Shown here piece by piece: positions 7,720 through 18,530 of a DNA stretch of 64,000 bases (position 1 is the first letter of the stretch; each line of letters opens with the position of its first letter). The DNA is taken from the NCBI GenBank assembly GCA_035293985.1, contig DATGLS010000052.1, forward strand, positions 656,650 to 720,649, given 5' to 3'. This DNA is from JAVDCA01 sp035293985. GTDB lineage: Bacteria > Pseudomonadota > Alphaproteobacteria > Rhizobiales > Xanthobacteraceae. The notes beneath the pieces were generated by a model. The model had not been told where the DNA came from, searched no databases, and was given only the letters and a program-made list of their open reading frames with translations. The position numbers and the translations under genes were made by a program.

Positions 7720-9291
7720 ATGACGTCGGAAGACCCGCAAGCCGAGGTGCTCGCGTTCCTCGCCGATCCCGTGACGCATGGCTTCATCCTCGCCGACGAG
7801 GAGGTCAAGCGCATCGACACGCATGCCGCCTCGATCTTCCTCGCCGGCAACCTCGCCTACAAGGTCAAGCGCCGTGTGCGCTATCCCTTCCTCGATTTCT
7901 CCACCCTGGAGAAGCGCAAGGCCGCGTGCGAGGCGGAGCTCGCGGTCAACCGCCCGTTCGCGCCCGCGATCTATCGCCGTGTCGTGGCGATCACGCGTGA
8001 GCGCGACGGCACGCTCGCCCTCGGCGGCAAAGGCGAGCCGGTCGAATGGGCAGTCGAGATGGCGCGGTTCGACGAGACGGCGACGCTGGACCATGCGGCG
8101 GCGCGCGGCGAGCTCGATCTGCGGCTTGCCGACGCGCTCGCCCGCGTCGTCGCGTCCGCGCATGCGCGGGCGCCGGTCGCCGACGCCGAGGCGTGGCCGG
8201 CGCGGCTCGCCGACTACATCGCTCAGAACAAGAGCGAGCTCGACGAGCACCCGGAGCTGTTCGAGCCGGCCGCGGTCGAGACACTCACGCGCGCGAGCCG
8301 CGCCGCGCTGCGCCGGATCGAGCGGCTGCTGCGCGAGCGCGGCGAGGCCGGCCTCGTGCGGCGCGGCCACGGGGACCTCCACCTCGGCAACATCGTGCTG
8401 ATCGACGGCAAGCCGGTGGTGTTCGACGCGATCGAGTTCGATCCGCTGATCGCGACCGGCGACGTGCTCTATGACCTCGCCTTCCTGCTCATGGACCTGC
8501 TCGAGCGCGGGCTCGACGCCGCCGCGAATGTCACGCTCAACCGCTATCTCGCCGAGACCCGGCGGCCCGAGGACCTCGATGGGCTCGCGGCGCTGCCGCT
8601 CTTCTTCTCGTTGCGCGCCGCGATCCGCGCCAAGGTGACGGCGGCGCGCCTCGATATCGCGACGCCGGACGATGCCGACGCCGCCGCCGCGCGCGACTAT
8701 TTCCGCTTGGCACAGCGGCTTATCGCGCCGCCGCGCGCGACGCTGATCGCGATCGGCGGCCTGTCCGGGACCGGCAAATCGACGCTTGCCGCCGCGCTCT
8801 CACCGACGCTGCTGCCGGCGCCGGGCGCCGTGGTGCTGCGCTCGGACGTCGAGCGCAAAAGCCTGTTCGGCGTCGCCGAGACCGCACGGCTGCCCGCAAG
8901 CGCGTACACGGCGGACGTGACGCGGCGCGTCTATGCGGCGCTCCTCGACAAAGCGCGGCGGGTCACCGCGGCCGGCCACACCGCGATCGTCGATGCGGTC
9001 TTCGCCCAGCCCGACGAGCGCATCAAGGCCGCAGCGGCCGCGCGCGCCGGCGGCGTCGCGTTCCGCGGCCTCTTCCTCACGACGAGGCTCGCGGCGCGCG
9101 TTGCCCGCGTCGAGGCGCGCCCGCCCGATGCCTCCGACGCCGACGCGGCGGTTGCGCGCGAGCAGGAAAGCTACGACCGCGGCGCCCTGGACTGGACCGA
9201 GATCGATGCGTCCGGTTCGCTCGACGACACACTGGCGTCGGCGCAAGCGGCGCTGAACAGCCATGCGCCGCGCGAGACCGCGCCGCGCTGA
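7720..9291 (+). CDS. Fused aminoglycoside-phosphotransferase-like and P-loop kinase protein
   Basis: A 523-residue two-domain protein. Residues 1-330 resemble the APH/choline-kinase fold, with the catalytic-loop motif HGDLHLGN (217-224) and a metal-binding Asp in VVFDAIEFD. Residues 340-523 form a P-loop kinase domain with Walker A GLSGTGKS (347-354) and a later arginine-rich nucleotide lid region. Fusions of this kind are usually annotated as bifunctional APH/ATP-binding protein; no substrate is established to my knowledge. The ATG at 7720 gives the conserved start; an upstream reading extends into the palindromic repeat and is unlikely. It is followed by an MFS carrier 91 nt downstream. Confidence 0.8.
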   Translation: MTSEDPQAEVLAFLADPVTHGFILADEEVKRIDTHAASIFLAGNLAYKVKRRVRYPFLDFSTLEKRKAACEAELAVNRPFAPAIYRRVVAITRERDGTLALGGKGEPVEWAVEMARFDETATLDHAAARGELDLRLADALARVVASAHARAPVADAEAWPARLADYIAQNKSELDEHPELFEPAAVETLTRASRAALRRIERLLRERGEAGLVRRGHGDLHLGNIVLIDGKPVVFDAIEFDPLIATGDVLYDLAFLLMDLLERGLDAAANVTLNRYLAETRRPEDLDGLAALPLFFSLRAAIRAKVTAARLDIATPDDADAAAARDYFRLAQRLIAPPRATLIAIGGLSGTGKSTLAAALSPTLLPAPGAVVLRSDVERKSLFGVAETARLPASAYTADVTRRVYAALLDKARRVTAAGHTAIVDAVFAQPDERIKAAAAARAGGVAFRGLFLTTRLAARVARVEARPPDASDADAAVAREQESYDRGALDWTEIDASGSLDDTLASAQAALNSHAPRETAPR

Positions 9292-9382
9292 TCCGGCGGG
9301 GTGCTTTCACGCTACTGCTCGCGCATAATGCGCGGGTCGTGGGCGACGCCAACAGCACGATGGCCGACCGAATGATGGCAGA

Positions 9383-10564
9383 ATGACCGTGGATCTCCGC
9401 CGCCTCGCCGTTGCGATCAACGGGTTCTGCACGTTCCTCAATCTCTACTCGCCGCAGGCGCTGTTGCCCGAGCTGTCGCACGAGTTCGGCGCGAGCGCGG
9501 CGCAGATCAGCACCATCATGACGGCGAGCACGCTCGCGGTCGCGTTGACCGCGCCGGTGACCGGCGCGATCGCCGACGTCATGGGGCGCAAGCGCGTGAT
9601 CGTGATCGCGCTGTTCGCGGTCTCGGTGCCGACCATCATGGTGATCTTCGCCGCGACCGTGCCGGGCTTTGCGGCGTGGCGCTTCGTCCAGGGGCTCTTC
9701 CTGCCGGCGATCTTCGCCGTCACGGTCGCCTATATCGGCGACGAGTGGCCGCCGACCGAGGTCTCGGGCGTCGCCGGCGTCTACGTGACCGGGGCGAGCC
9801 TCGGCGGGTTCGCGGGCCGCATGATTCCAGGCGCGCTCGCCGATTGGGTCGGCTGGCGCAGCGCCTTCGTCCTCCTCGCCGCGGCCACGTTCGCGGCGGC
9901 GATTCTGATCATATTCATTCTGCCGCGCGAAAAGCGCTTCGTCCGCTCGCGCGGCTTTGCCGACTCGGGCGCACAGATGCTGCGCCACCTGCGCAACCCG
10001 CAGCTCGTCGCCACTTATGCGGTCGGCTTCGGCACGCTGTTCAACTTCATCGCCACCTTCACCTACATCAGCTTCCATCTGGCGGCGCCGCCCTACGACT
10101 TCTCCGCCACGCTGCTCGGCGGCCTGTTCTTTACTTATCTCGGCGGCACCGCGATCGCGCCGTGGACGGGGCGCTTCATCGCCGGCTTCGGCCGGCGCAA
10201 TTTCGTGCTCGGCCTGATCGCCATATGGATCGCCGGCGCCGCGCTGCTGCTCGCGCCGCAGCTCGGGGTGATCCTCGCCGGCCTGCTCGTCTGCGCGACC
10301 TGCGGCATGCTGTGCCAGTCGGTGTCGACCGGGTACATCACGCTGATCGCCAGGGAAGGGCGCTCCTCGGCGGTCGGCCTCTACGTCACCTGCTTCTATG
10401 CAGGCGGCAGCATGGGCGCCTTCCTGCCGGGTCTCACGTGGGCGAGCGCCGGCTGGCCCGCGGCGGTCGCGATGCTGATCGCCATGCAGGTCATCATGGG
10501 CGCGGTCGTCTGGTTCGCCTGGGCGCGCACCGAATTGCGCACTGGCAGCGGCCGCCCGATCTGA
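9383..10564 (+). CDS. Major facilitator superfamily transporter (YnfM-like)
   Basis: A 393-residue protein with about 12 hydrophobic segments and the MFS loop 2-3 signature as GAIADVMGRKRV (about residues 62-73). A charged central loop (PREKRFVRSRG) sits between helices 6 and 7. Length and pattern resemble drug-efflux or arabinose-efflux-type MFS carriers of the YnfM group. The substrate is unknown. The gene lies 91 nt after the kinase fusion and 88 nt before the RraA-like gene, all on the plus strand, so a loose operon is possible but unproven. Confidence 0.85.
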   Translation: MTVDLRRLAVAINGFCTFLNLYSPQALLPELSHEFGASAAQISTIMTASTLAVALTAPVTGAIADVMGRKRVIVIALFAVSVPTIMVIFAATVPGFAAWRFVQGLFLPAIFAVTVAYIGDEWPPTEVSGVAGVYVTGASLGGFAGRMIPGALADWVGWRSAFVLLAAATFAAAILIIFILPREKRFVRSRGFADSGAQMLRHLRNPQLVATYAVGFGTLFNFIATFTYISFHLAAPPYDFSATLLGGLFFTYLGGTAIAPWTGRFIAGFGRRNFVLGLIAIWIAGAALLLAPQLGVILAGLLVCATCGMLCQSVSTGYITLIAREGRSSAVGLYVTCFYAGGSMGAFLPGLTWASAGWPAAVAMLIAMQVIMGAVVWFAWARTELRTGSGRPI

Positions 10565-10652
10565 GCGCAACCGGCGCCGGCCGACTGGACCGCGACGGCA
10601 GTCCATGATCTGGTCCCGCCGCCAAGCGCCCACCCGGGGAAAGGACATCCTG

Positions 10653-11360
10653 ATGAGCACGATATCGGCCAAAGAGCAGCTGACGAAGGAGCAGCTCGAC
10701 TTCCTGCGCTCGATCGACACGCCGACCGTGTGCAACCTGCTCGAGATGGTGGCGCCGGAGCGGCGCGGCATGGGCTACACGGTCAAGCACCTGCATTGCC
10801 CGTTCCCCGACCTGCCGCCGATGGTCGGCTTCGCCAAGACCGTCACGATCAAGACCAGGGAAAAAGTGCCGCTCGGCGATGGCTCGTACATGGCGAAGCG
10901 GCTCGACTATCTCGATTACGTGGCGGCGGCGCCGAGCCCGAGCATCGTGGTGATCGAGGATCTCGACGGCGAGCACATCGGCTTCGGCGCCTTCTGGGGC
11001 GAGGTGCAGTCGAACATCCACAAGGCGCTCGGCTGCCTGGGCACCATCACCAACGGCTCGGTCCGCGACATCCCGCAGATTCCTCCCGGCTTCCAGATGC
11101 TGGCCGGCTCGATCTCGCCGTCGCACGCCTATGTGCATGTGGAGGATTTCGGCGTTCCGGTGACGGTGCACGGCATGGCGACGGTGAGCGGCGATCTCAT
11201 CCATGCGGACCAGCACGGCGCCGTCGTGGTGCCGCTCGCGACCGTCGCGGCGATGAAGCCCGCCTTCGACAAGCTGATGGCGCACGAGGCGCGCATCATC
11301 CAGGCCGCCCGCGCCCCCGGCGCCACGGTGGAGAGCATCAAGGCGGCGATGAAAGGATAG
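10653..11360 (+). CDS. RraA-family (demethylmenaquinone-methyltransferase-like / aldolase-related) protein
   Basis: A 235-residue member of the RraA fold family. It has the conserved GSVRDIPQI segment and the terminal GDLIHADQHGAVVVP motif, which in RraA-like aldolases holds the metal-binding acid. ATG 10653 is preceded by AAAGGA at about 8 nt, which sets this start. Family members range from inhibitors of RNase E to 4-hydroxy-4-methyl-2-oxoglutarate aldolases and oxaloacetate decarboxylases. At 235 residues it is longer than E. coli RraA (about 160), which favours the enzyme-like subgroup. The actual substrate is not determinable here. Confidence 0.82.
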   Translation: MSTISAKEQLTKEQLDFLRSIDTPTVCNLLEMVAPERRGMGYTVKHLHCPFPDLPPMVGFAKTVTIKTREKVPLGDGSYMAKRLDYLDYVAAAPSPSIVVIEDLDGEHIGFGAFWGEVQSNIHKALGCLGTITNGSVRDIPQIPPGFQMLAGSISPSHAYVHVEDFGVPVTVHGMATVSGDLIHADQHGAVVVPLATVAAMKPAFDKLMAHEARIIQAARAPGATVESIKAAMKG

Positions 11361-11370
11361 CGTCCCGATG

Positions 11371-11455
11371 TAGCGCCGGAGGGTGGGCAAAGCGAAGCGT
11401 GCCCACCGTGGTGGCCGCGTGGGCACGGCGCTACGCGCCTTTGCCCACCCTACGG
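11371..11455. repeat. Inverted-repeat element, GGGTGGGCAAAG family, copy 1
   Basis: Arms GGGTGGGCAAAGCG (from 11381) and CGCCTTTGCCCACCC (ending 11450) flank a GC-rich core. A related copy with the same arm core occurs at 62596-62675. The element begins 11 nt after the RraA-like stop codon and has no T run. Confidence 0.65.
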
Positions 11456-11533
11456 CAGCCGTTCACGCGCCGTGAACGCACCGCGCCCCGGCAGCGACCA
11501 ATATGGGTCGATCGCGACGAGGTTCGTGTGCAG

Positions 11534-12136
11534 ATGATCCATCTACGGCTCGCGCTCCTTGTCTTCGGCGCGACGGTCGCCGGCGTCGGCGCGCTGGCGG
11601 CGATCGTCGCCACCACGGGGCGCGCCCTGCCCTATCATTTCCCGCGCGGGACCGATGCCTGCTTCGGCCGCGTCTACGGCGAGGCTTTTCTGCAAGCGCA
11701 TCCGACCCACCGCGTCAGCGAGCTCTATCTCCTTCGCACGTTCACGCCGGGCCAGCGGAATGGTGACGCGCGCCCGCGCGCGCAGCAGATCGCGGCCGAT
11801 CGCGCGAGCAAGGACAATCTCCCCGTCACCGTCGTGGCCCGCTTTCGCGACCAGCCGGGCGCCTACGATCGCGGCGTCACCTGCGAGTCGGACGGCCTCG
11901 CCGGCGCAACCTGCATGCTCGACTGCGAGGGCGCCGCGTTCTCGGCCTATCCGCAGGGCCGCGGGCTCGTGCTCGATCGTTCGCCCACGAGCTTCGTCAG
12001 CTTCACCGCCGCCTCCGCGGGCGCGCAACGCGGCGTGCGCATGCGGCTCGCGACCGACGGGGTCGACTTCCGTCTCGAGCCGATGCCGATCGAGAAGTGC
12101 CTCGCGGCCTACGATCACGCCGCGCCGTCGGACTGA
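11534..12136 (+). CDS. Exported or membrane-anchored protein of unknown function
   Basis: A 200-residue protein not assigned to a named family. Residues 5-27 form a hydrophobic segment (signal peptide or single anchor), followed by a soluble domain with six cysteines, including a close pair in TCMLDCEG, which could form disulfides in the periplasm. ATG 11534 places the hydrophobic segment at the N-terminus; an in-frame GTG at 11528, 5 nt after a GAGG, is an alternative start. It stands alone between the repeat at 11371-11455 and the opposite-strand AzlCD pair. No function can be proposed from sequence. Confidence 0.6.
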   Translation: MIHLRLALLVFGATVAGVGALAAIVATTGRALPYHFPRGTDACFGRVYGEAFLQAHPTHRVSELYLLRTFTPGQRNGDARPRAQQIAADRASKDNLPVTVVARFRDQPGAYDRGVTCESDGLAGATCMLDCEGAAFSAYPQGRGLVLDRSPTSFVSFTAASAGAQRGVRMRLATDGVDFRLEPMPIEKCLAAYDHAAPSD

Positions 12137-12143
12137 ACCGATC

Positions 12144-12485
12144 TTACCCGAGCCATGCCCGCGCCGCCGCCGCGACCGCCATGCCGACGATCACGGCGAG
12201 GAAATCATTGCGCCGGATCATCATCACGCCGACCGCGGCCGCGATGGCGAGCATCGCCGGCAGGCCCTCGCGCACCGCGATCGGCAGCACGGTCGCGACC
12301 ACGACGGTGCCGGGCAGCGCCTCCAGCATGCGGCGCACGCGCGCCGTGAGCGGAACATGCGCCATCAGCCAGAAGCCGCCCGCCCGCATCGCATAGGTGA
12401 CCGCGCCCATGGCCAGGATGGCGGCGATCACGCCAGGTCCGCTAAGATCATGACCGTGCAGATCGAGAGCACCGAGATCAGGCAT
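12144..12485 (-). CDS. azlD: AzlD-family branched-chain amino acid export subunit
   Basis: A 113-residue membrane protein with three to four hydrophobic helices and the AzlD signature TYAMRAGGF near its start. AzlC and AzlD together form an exporter of branched-chain amino acids or their analogues. ATG 12485 overlaps the azlC stop codon and has GAGGA about 9 nt upstream, giving translational coupling; longer readings with Met at 12494 or 12503 are less likely. It ends 7 nt short of the converging unknown gene. Confidence 0.85.
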   Translation of the reverse strand: MPDLGALDLHGHDLSGPGVIAAILAMGAVTYAMRAGGFWLMAHVPLTARVRRMLEALPGTVVVATVLPIAVREGLPAMLAIAAAVGVMMIRRNDFLAVIVGMAVAAAARAWLG

Positions 12486-13209
12486 CGGGCGCATCCTCGA
12501 CAAATCCTTCGATCAGGCTGCCGACGATCCCGCCAGTGATGATGAACCACCACCCGGACACGAGATAGTCGGTCGCGAGCGCGACCAGGCCGGCGACGCC
12601 CCACGCGATGGCGCGCCGGCGCACGCGCCACAGCGGCACCACCATGGCGGCGAAGAAAATCGGCAGCACCAGATCGAGCGCGATCGCGCGCGGATCGGCG
12701 ACGAGCGTGCCGGCGAGGTAGCCAACCATGGTCGCCGAAATCCACGCGACCAGCACCAGCAGCGCGCCGCCGAGGAAGGCCGCCGCGTCGTTGCCGCCCT
12801 CGGCGCGGTAGCGCATCATCATCACCCAGCCCGGATCGGTGGTGAACTGCAGCAGCGGATAGATCTGCCAGGCGGGCAGCGGGCCGAGCCATGGCCGCAG
12901 CGAGGCGCCGAACAGCATCATGCGCGCGTTGACGGTCGCGACCACGAGCGCGAGCGCCGCGACGCCCGCCGCCGTCATGTGCTGCGGCCACGCCTCCATG
13001 GCGACGAGTTGCGAGGCGCCGGCATAGACCCAGCAGTTCATCAGCAGCGCATAGGCAAAATCGAAGCCCTTGCGCGCCTCGGTCGCGCCAACGGCGGCGC
13101 CGAACGCCATCATGCCGGGCAGCGACGGCAGCAGCAGCCAGGCGCCGAGGCGCAGGCCGGCGAGCGACCAGAAGGGCTTGTCGGCTGGGGCGGCTCGGGT
13201 TTCGGTCAT
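12478..13209 (-). CDS. azlC: AzlC-family branched-chain amino acid permease
   Basis: A 243-residue inner-membrane protein of the AzlC family. It has the conserved GMMAFGAAVGA segment in the first helix and CWVYAGASQLVAM in the second. The length equals the family norm when the start is ATG 13209 (TETRAAPADKPF follows); a longer frame upstream adds an implausible Cys/Arg-rich leader. It is the large subunit of the AzlCD exporter and its stop overlaps the azlD start. No Lrp-type regulator is adjacent. Confidence 0.87.
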   Translation of the reverse strand: MTETRAAPADKPFWSLAGLRLGAWLLLPSLPGMMAFGAAVGATEARKGFDFAYALLMNCWVYAGASQLVAMEAWPQHMTAAGVAALALVVATVNARMMLFGASLRPWLGPLPAWQIYPLLQFTTDPGWVMMMRYRAEGGNDAAAFLGGALLVLVAWISATMVGYLAGTLVADPRAIALDLVLPIFFAAMVVPLWRVRRRAIAWGVAGLVALATDYLVSGWWFIITGGIVGSLIEGFVEDAPDA

Positions 13210-13348
13210 AAACGCGGCGGCGGGAGGCAGCGGGCGGAAAGGGGCGCCAGCAGTAACAAGGCAGGCGCCGCGGCGCGAGGCCACGGCTGCGCAACAGCAT
13301 TGCGCCCGCCGAATGGGCGGGCGCTGCTTGCCTATCAATTGCCTCGGC

Positions 13349-15283
<1,935 letters not shown>

Positions 15284-15405
15284 CCCGAAGTCCTCACCGA
15301 AGTCCTGTTGGGAAGCCCTTTTGGCAGTCCCAGCTTTGGCAGTCCAATTGGCGCGCAAGCGTCCCTGAAGAGTCCGGTCCCCCGAAGACCGGCATCCGAA
15401 CAGCT

Positions 15406-15434
15406 AATGTAGGTGTGGGGCGCGACTCTGCCAA
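15406..15434 (-). promoter_or_regulatory. Candidate sigma-70-type promoter of ftsH
   Basis: The minus strand carries TTGGCA (15434-15429), a 17-nt spacer and TACATT (15411-15406), about 120 nt upstream of the ftsH start. The same two hexamers occur at the 6S RNA promoter with an 18-nt spacer, which strengthens both. The preceding C gives CTTGG at the -35, so heat-shock sigma recognition is also possible. Confidence 0.6.
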
Positions 15435-15465
15435 GCGAAAGGGCCGCATTCCGTTAATTTTACCG

Positions 15466-16617
15466 TCACATGAAATTCGGGCTTTTTTGCCGATGCCGCC
15501 GCGACTTGGGTGGCGACTTGATCGGCGATTTGGGCTGCGACTTCGTGTGCGACTTTACCAGCAATCCGCGCTGGCGGCGCGGCGGCGCGCGTTCCACGGC
15601 GATTCGGTCATCTCCCAACGTCACCACGGCCCCCGCGAGCGTGCGGCGCAGGCGCTCCTGGCCCGCGCCGGCAGTCGCGAGCGCCGCCGCCAGGGCCTCG
15701 AGCTTGCCGAGCTCGACTGGTCCCTCGTCCCCGACCCAGTCGATCGCGCGACCGAGCAGGCGGAGCCCGACCTCGGCCGGCAGCGCCGCAAAGCCCTGCG
15801 CCGGGAACATGATCCGCGCACCGGTCGATCCATGATTGGGCCAATGGCCGGCCGTGAGCGCCTCGGCGGCCGCCGCGACGGCAAGCTCGATCGCCGCGTC
15901 GGCCCGCCGCGCCCGCTGCGCGAGCCGGGCGAAGCGCTGCGCGTCGAGCCCCTCGCGGGCGAGCGCCGGCATCAGAGCGCGCAGGCGCGTGCGGGCAAAC
16001 CGCGGATCGCGGTTCGACGGATCGTCGGCAGCCGCGACCCCGGCGGCGCGCAGCGTGGCGAGGAGGCGCGACTTCGGCAGCTCGAGCAGCGGCCGCACCA
16101 GGAAGACCCCCGTTGCCGGCATGACCAATGGTCGCACCCGCGCCATGCCGGCGAGCCCCGCAAGCCCGCTGCCGCGCGCGAGGCGAAACAGGATGGTCTC
16201 GGCCTGGTCGTCGATCGTGTGCGCCGTGAGCACGCAGGTCGCGCGCGCCCGCGCCGCCGCCGCGGCAATCAATTGGTAGCGCGCCGCGCGCGCCTTCTCC
16301 TGCAATGCGGTCGCGGGCTTGCGCCCGGTCCAGCGCAAGGTGCGGTGCGCGACGCCGAGGCGCTTCGCCAGGCGCTTGACGTCGGCCGCCTCGCGCCGCG
16401 CCGCCGGACGCAGGCCGTGATCGACCGTGACGGCCATCAGCTTCGGCGCGCGTCGATGTCGCTTGCGCCAGCGCGCCGCGAGCCACATCAACGCGGTCGA
16501 GTCGGGGCCGCCCGAGACCGCGAGCACCAGCGCGGGCTGGTCGATCAGGTCGGCAAAGATCAGGTCGGCTTCGGCGTCGGAAATTGCCGTTTGGTCAGCC
16601 GCATCAGCAGTGGACAC
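15466..16617 (-). CDS. tilS: tRNA(Ile)-lysidine synthetase
   Basis: A 383-residue cytoplasmic enzyme that converts the wobble cytidine of tRNA-Ile(CAU) to lysidine using ATP and lysine, so the tRNA reads AUA. The PP-loop motif SGGPDS lies at residues 35-40, and the downstream TVDHGLRP and HTIDDQAET stretches match the family. The C-terminus is Lys/Ser-rich and shorter than in E. coli TilS, as is common in alphaproteobacteria. Its start overlaps the cpoB stop by 14 nt, indicating coupling to the Tol-Pal unit. Confidence 0.95.
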   Translation of the reverse strand: MSTADAADQTAISDAEADLIFADLIDQPALVLAVSGGPDSTALMWLAARWRKRHRRAPKLMAVTVDHGLRPAARREAADVKRLAKRLGVAHRTLRWTGRKPATALQEKARAARYQLIAAAAARARATCVLTAHTIDDQAETILFRLARGSGLAGLAGMARVRPLVMPATGVFLVRPLLELPKSRLLATLRAAGVAAADDPSNRDPRFARTRLRALMPALAREGLDAQRFARLAQRARRADAAIELAVAAAAEALTAGHWPNHGSTGARIMFPAQGFAALPAEVGLRLLGRAIDWVGDEGPVELGKLEALAAALATAGAGQERLRRTLAGAVVTLGDDRIAVERAPPRRQRGLLVKSHTKSQPKSPIKSPPKSRRHRQKSPNFM

Positions 16618-17578
16618 GCTTCTGTTCGCGCTCGACCGCCGCCTTCACGTTCGCCGCGGCATGGGGATATTTCTTGGCGACCTCGGCGAGCGTCACGCAG
16701 GCGAGGTCCTTCTGCTTGAGCGCGGCGAGCGACTCGCCGAGCCGCAGCAGCGAATCCGGCTGCTTCGCGCTGGTCGGATACTTCTTTGTCATGGTGACGA
16801 AGGCCTCGGCCGCCGATTGGTAGTTCTTGCTCTGAAACAGGCTCTCGCCGAGCCAGAATTGCGCCTCGCTCGCCATGCGATCGTTCGGGTGCTTGCGCAG
16901 AAAATCCTGGAATGCCTGCTCGGCGAGCGAATAATCCTTGCGCAGCACGTAGCCGTAGGCGAGGTCGAACTCATCGCGCGGCGATTGCGATGGCGGCAGC
17001 GTCGCGAGCTGCTGGCCGGGCGCATTCGGATTGCGCGCGCCGGGCAGCTGGTTGGGATTGCCGCCCGGCACGGCCGCGGTGGCGTTGCCGGCATTGAGAT
17101 CGAGCGGGGCGCCGACCGGGTTCGGCACGTCGGCGGGCGGCGCCGGAATCGGCGCGGGCGGCGGCACGGCGGTCCCCGTGTAGGGACCGTTATTGGCGTA
17201 GGGGCCGCTGTTGTTGTTGCTGCCTTGCATGCTGCCGAGATTTTGCGGGGCGCCGGGTGCGTTCGGGCTGTTGTTCGGATCGAACGCATCGGAGCGGCGG
17301 CTCGGAACGGCGGGCGGCGGGCCCGACGGCGCAACGCCGGGACGCGGCGGCGCGCCAGCGCGCTCCGCCTGCATCTGGCGCACGAGCTGCTCGAGCTGCT
17401 GGTTGCGGTATTGCAGCTCCTCGATCTGGCCGGTGAGCCGGCGCATGTCGTTCTGCAACTGGTCGAGCCGCACGACGATGTCGGATTCGGACGACTGGGC
17501 GATGCCGGCCGCCGGCATGGCCAGGAGGCCAGCCACGAGTGCCGCCCCCAATAGGGCGAATTGGACGGAACGCGTCAT
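16604..17578 (-). CDS. cpoB: Cell-division coordinator CpoB (YbgF), TPR protein
   Basis: A 324-residue periplasmic protein. After a signal peptide (residues 1-25, cleavage near GIAQ) comes a short coiled coil (about 32-70, QLQNDMRRLTGQIEELQ), a long low-complexity Pro/Gly/Asn linker (about 75-195), and a C-terminal tetratricopeptide domain (DEFDLAYGYVLRKDYSLAEQAF onward). In E. coli CpoB binds TolA and links PBP1B activity to outer-membrane constriction. ATG 17578 puts the signal peptide at the N-terminus. It lies about 200 nt past pal, beyond an intrinsic terminator, so it may be expressed separately or by read-through. Confidence 0.93.
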   Translation of the reverse strand: MTRSVQFALLGAALVAGLLAMPAAGIAQSSESDIVVRLDQLQNDMRRLTGQIEELQYRNQQLEQLVRQMQAERAGAPPRPGVAPSGPPPAVPSRRSDAFDPNNSPNAPGAPQNLGSMQGSNNNSGPYANNGPYTGTAVPPPAPIPAPPADVPNPVGAPLDLNAGNATAAVPGGNPNQLPGARNPNAPGQQLATLPPSQSPRDEFDLAYGYVLRKDYSLAEQAFQDFLRKHPNDRMASEAQFWLGESLFQSKNYQSAAEAFVTMTKKYPTSAKQPDSLLRLGESLAALKQKDLACVTLAEVAKKYPHAAANVKAAVEREQKRVHC

Positions 17579-17700
17579 GGTGGTCGCTCGCTGGGATTTT
17601 TCCGACGCTGCGGCAGGTACCATACGGGGCCCTGCGTCCAAATTGTGACTGGTTGCCGCAATTGCCGCCAGTGCCGCGCCACGCCGCGAGGCGTCATTGC

Positions 17701-17734
17701 AAAAGCACGACCGGCGCCTGCTCGGCGCCGGTCG
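17701..17734 (-). terminator. Strong intrinsic terminator after pal
   Basis: A perfect 11-bp GC-rich stem (17734-17724 with 17718-17708, 5-nt loop) is followed on the minus strand by TG-C-TTTT (17704-17701). It lies about 50 nt after the pal stop and should end the tol-pal transcript before cpoB-tilS. Confidence 0.8.
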
Positions 17735-17786
17735 CTCCCCCTTCCCACCTAGACTCGGGATTGCAGATTTCGCGGTGGCGGCGCGA

Positions 17787-18278
17787 TCACGAGCTCGCGT
17801 TGAGCACGGTGACGGCGCGCCGGTTCTGCGACCAGCATGAGATGTCGTTGCACACCGCGACCGGCCGCTCCTTGCCGTACGAGATCGTGCGCATGCGCTG
17901 CGCGTCGATGCCGCGCGAGATCAGGTACTCGCGCACGGTCTGGGCGCGGCGTGCGCCCAGCGCGATGTTGTACTCGCGCGTGCCGCGCTCGTCGGCATGC
18001 CCCTCGATCGTGAAGGTGTAGCGGTTGTACTGGGAGAGCCACTGCGCCTGCTTGTCGAGGGTGGCGCGGGCCTGCGGCGACAGATCGGTCTGATCGGTGT
18101 CGAAGAACACACGGTCGCCGACATTGACGACGAAATCCTGCTGGCTGCCGGGCGTCGCCGCGTTCATCGCGGAATTGGTGAGATCGGCATTCTTGTTGGC
18201 GCACGCCGAAATGGCGAGCGCCGCCGCGATGGCGGCGGCGAACTTGGCGCCGCGAATGAGACGCATCATACTTTGCAT
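17787..18278 (-). CDS. pal: Peptidoglycan-associated lipoprotein Pal
   Basis: A 163-residue outer-membrane lipoprotein. A short signal peptide ends in lipobox AISAC (Cys26). The OmpA-like C-terminal domain carries the peptidoglycan-binding motif TIEGHADERGTREYNIALGARRA in two visible parts, followed by RTISYGKERP. Pal anchors the outer membrane to peptidoglycan and is relocated by TolB and TolA at division sites. It lies 252 nt downstream of tolB; the spacer holds a 17-nt palindrome (18356-18372). Confidence 0.97.
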   Translation of the reverse strand: MQSMMRLIRGAKFAAAIAAALAISACANKNADLTNSAMNAATPGSQQDFVVNVGDRVFFDTDQTDLSPQARATLDKQAQWLSQYNRYTFTIEGHADERGTREYNIALGARRAQTVREYLISRGIDAQRMRTISYGKERPVAVCNDISCWSQNRRAVTVLNASS

Positions 18279-18530
18279 CCCGTGCTCCTTCCTGACTGCA
18301 CAACGTGACCGGACGAGAGCCCCCCGGACCTCAGCCTGGCATCAGGTCTAGAGCCCGTTCGTTAAACGAACGTTCCGTCAACCTTGATGGGGCCTTTCCG
18401 GTGTCCCGCAATTGCTGGCAAGAGCCGGAAAGCTTTTCTAATGGTTAATGTGCCGTGAATGGGGCGTGACCTGCGGAACTTGTGGATGTCTTTTCCCGCA
18501 ACGGTTCCGCGGCCGCCGCGGCCCTCCAAA

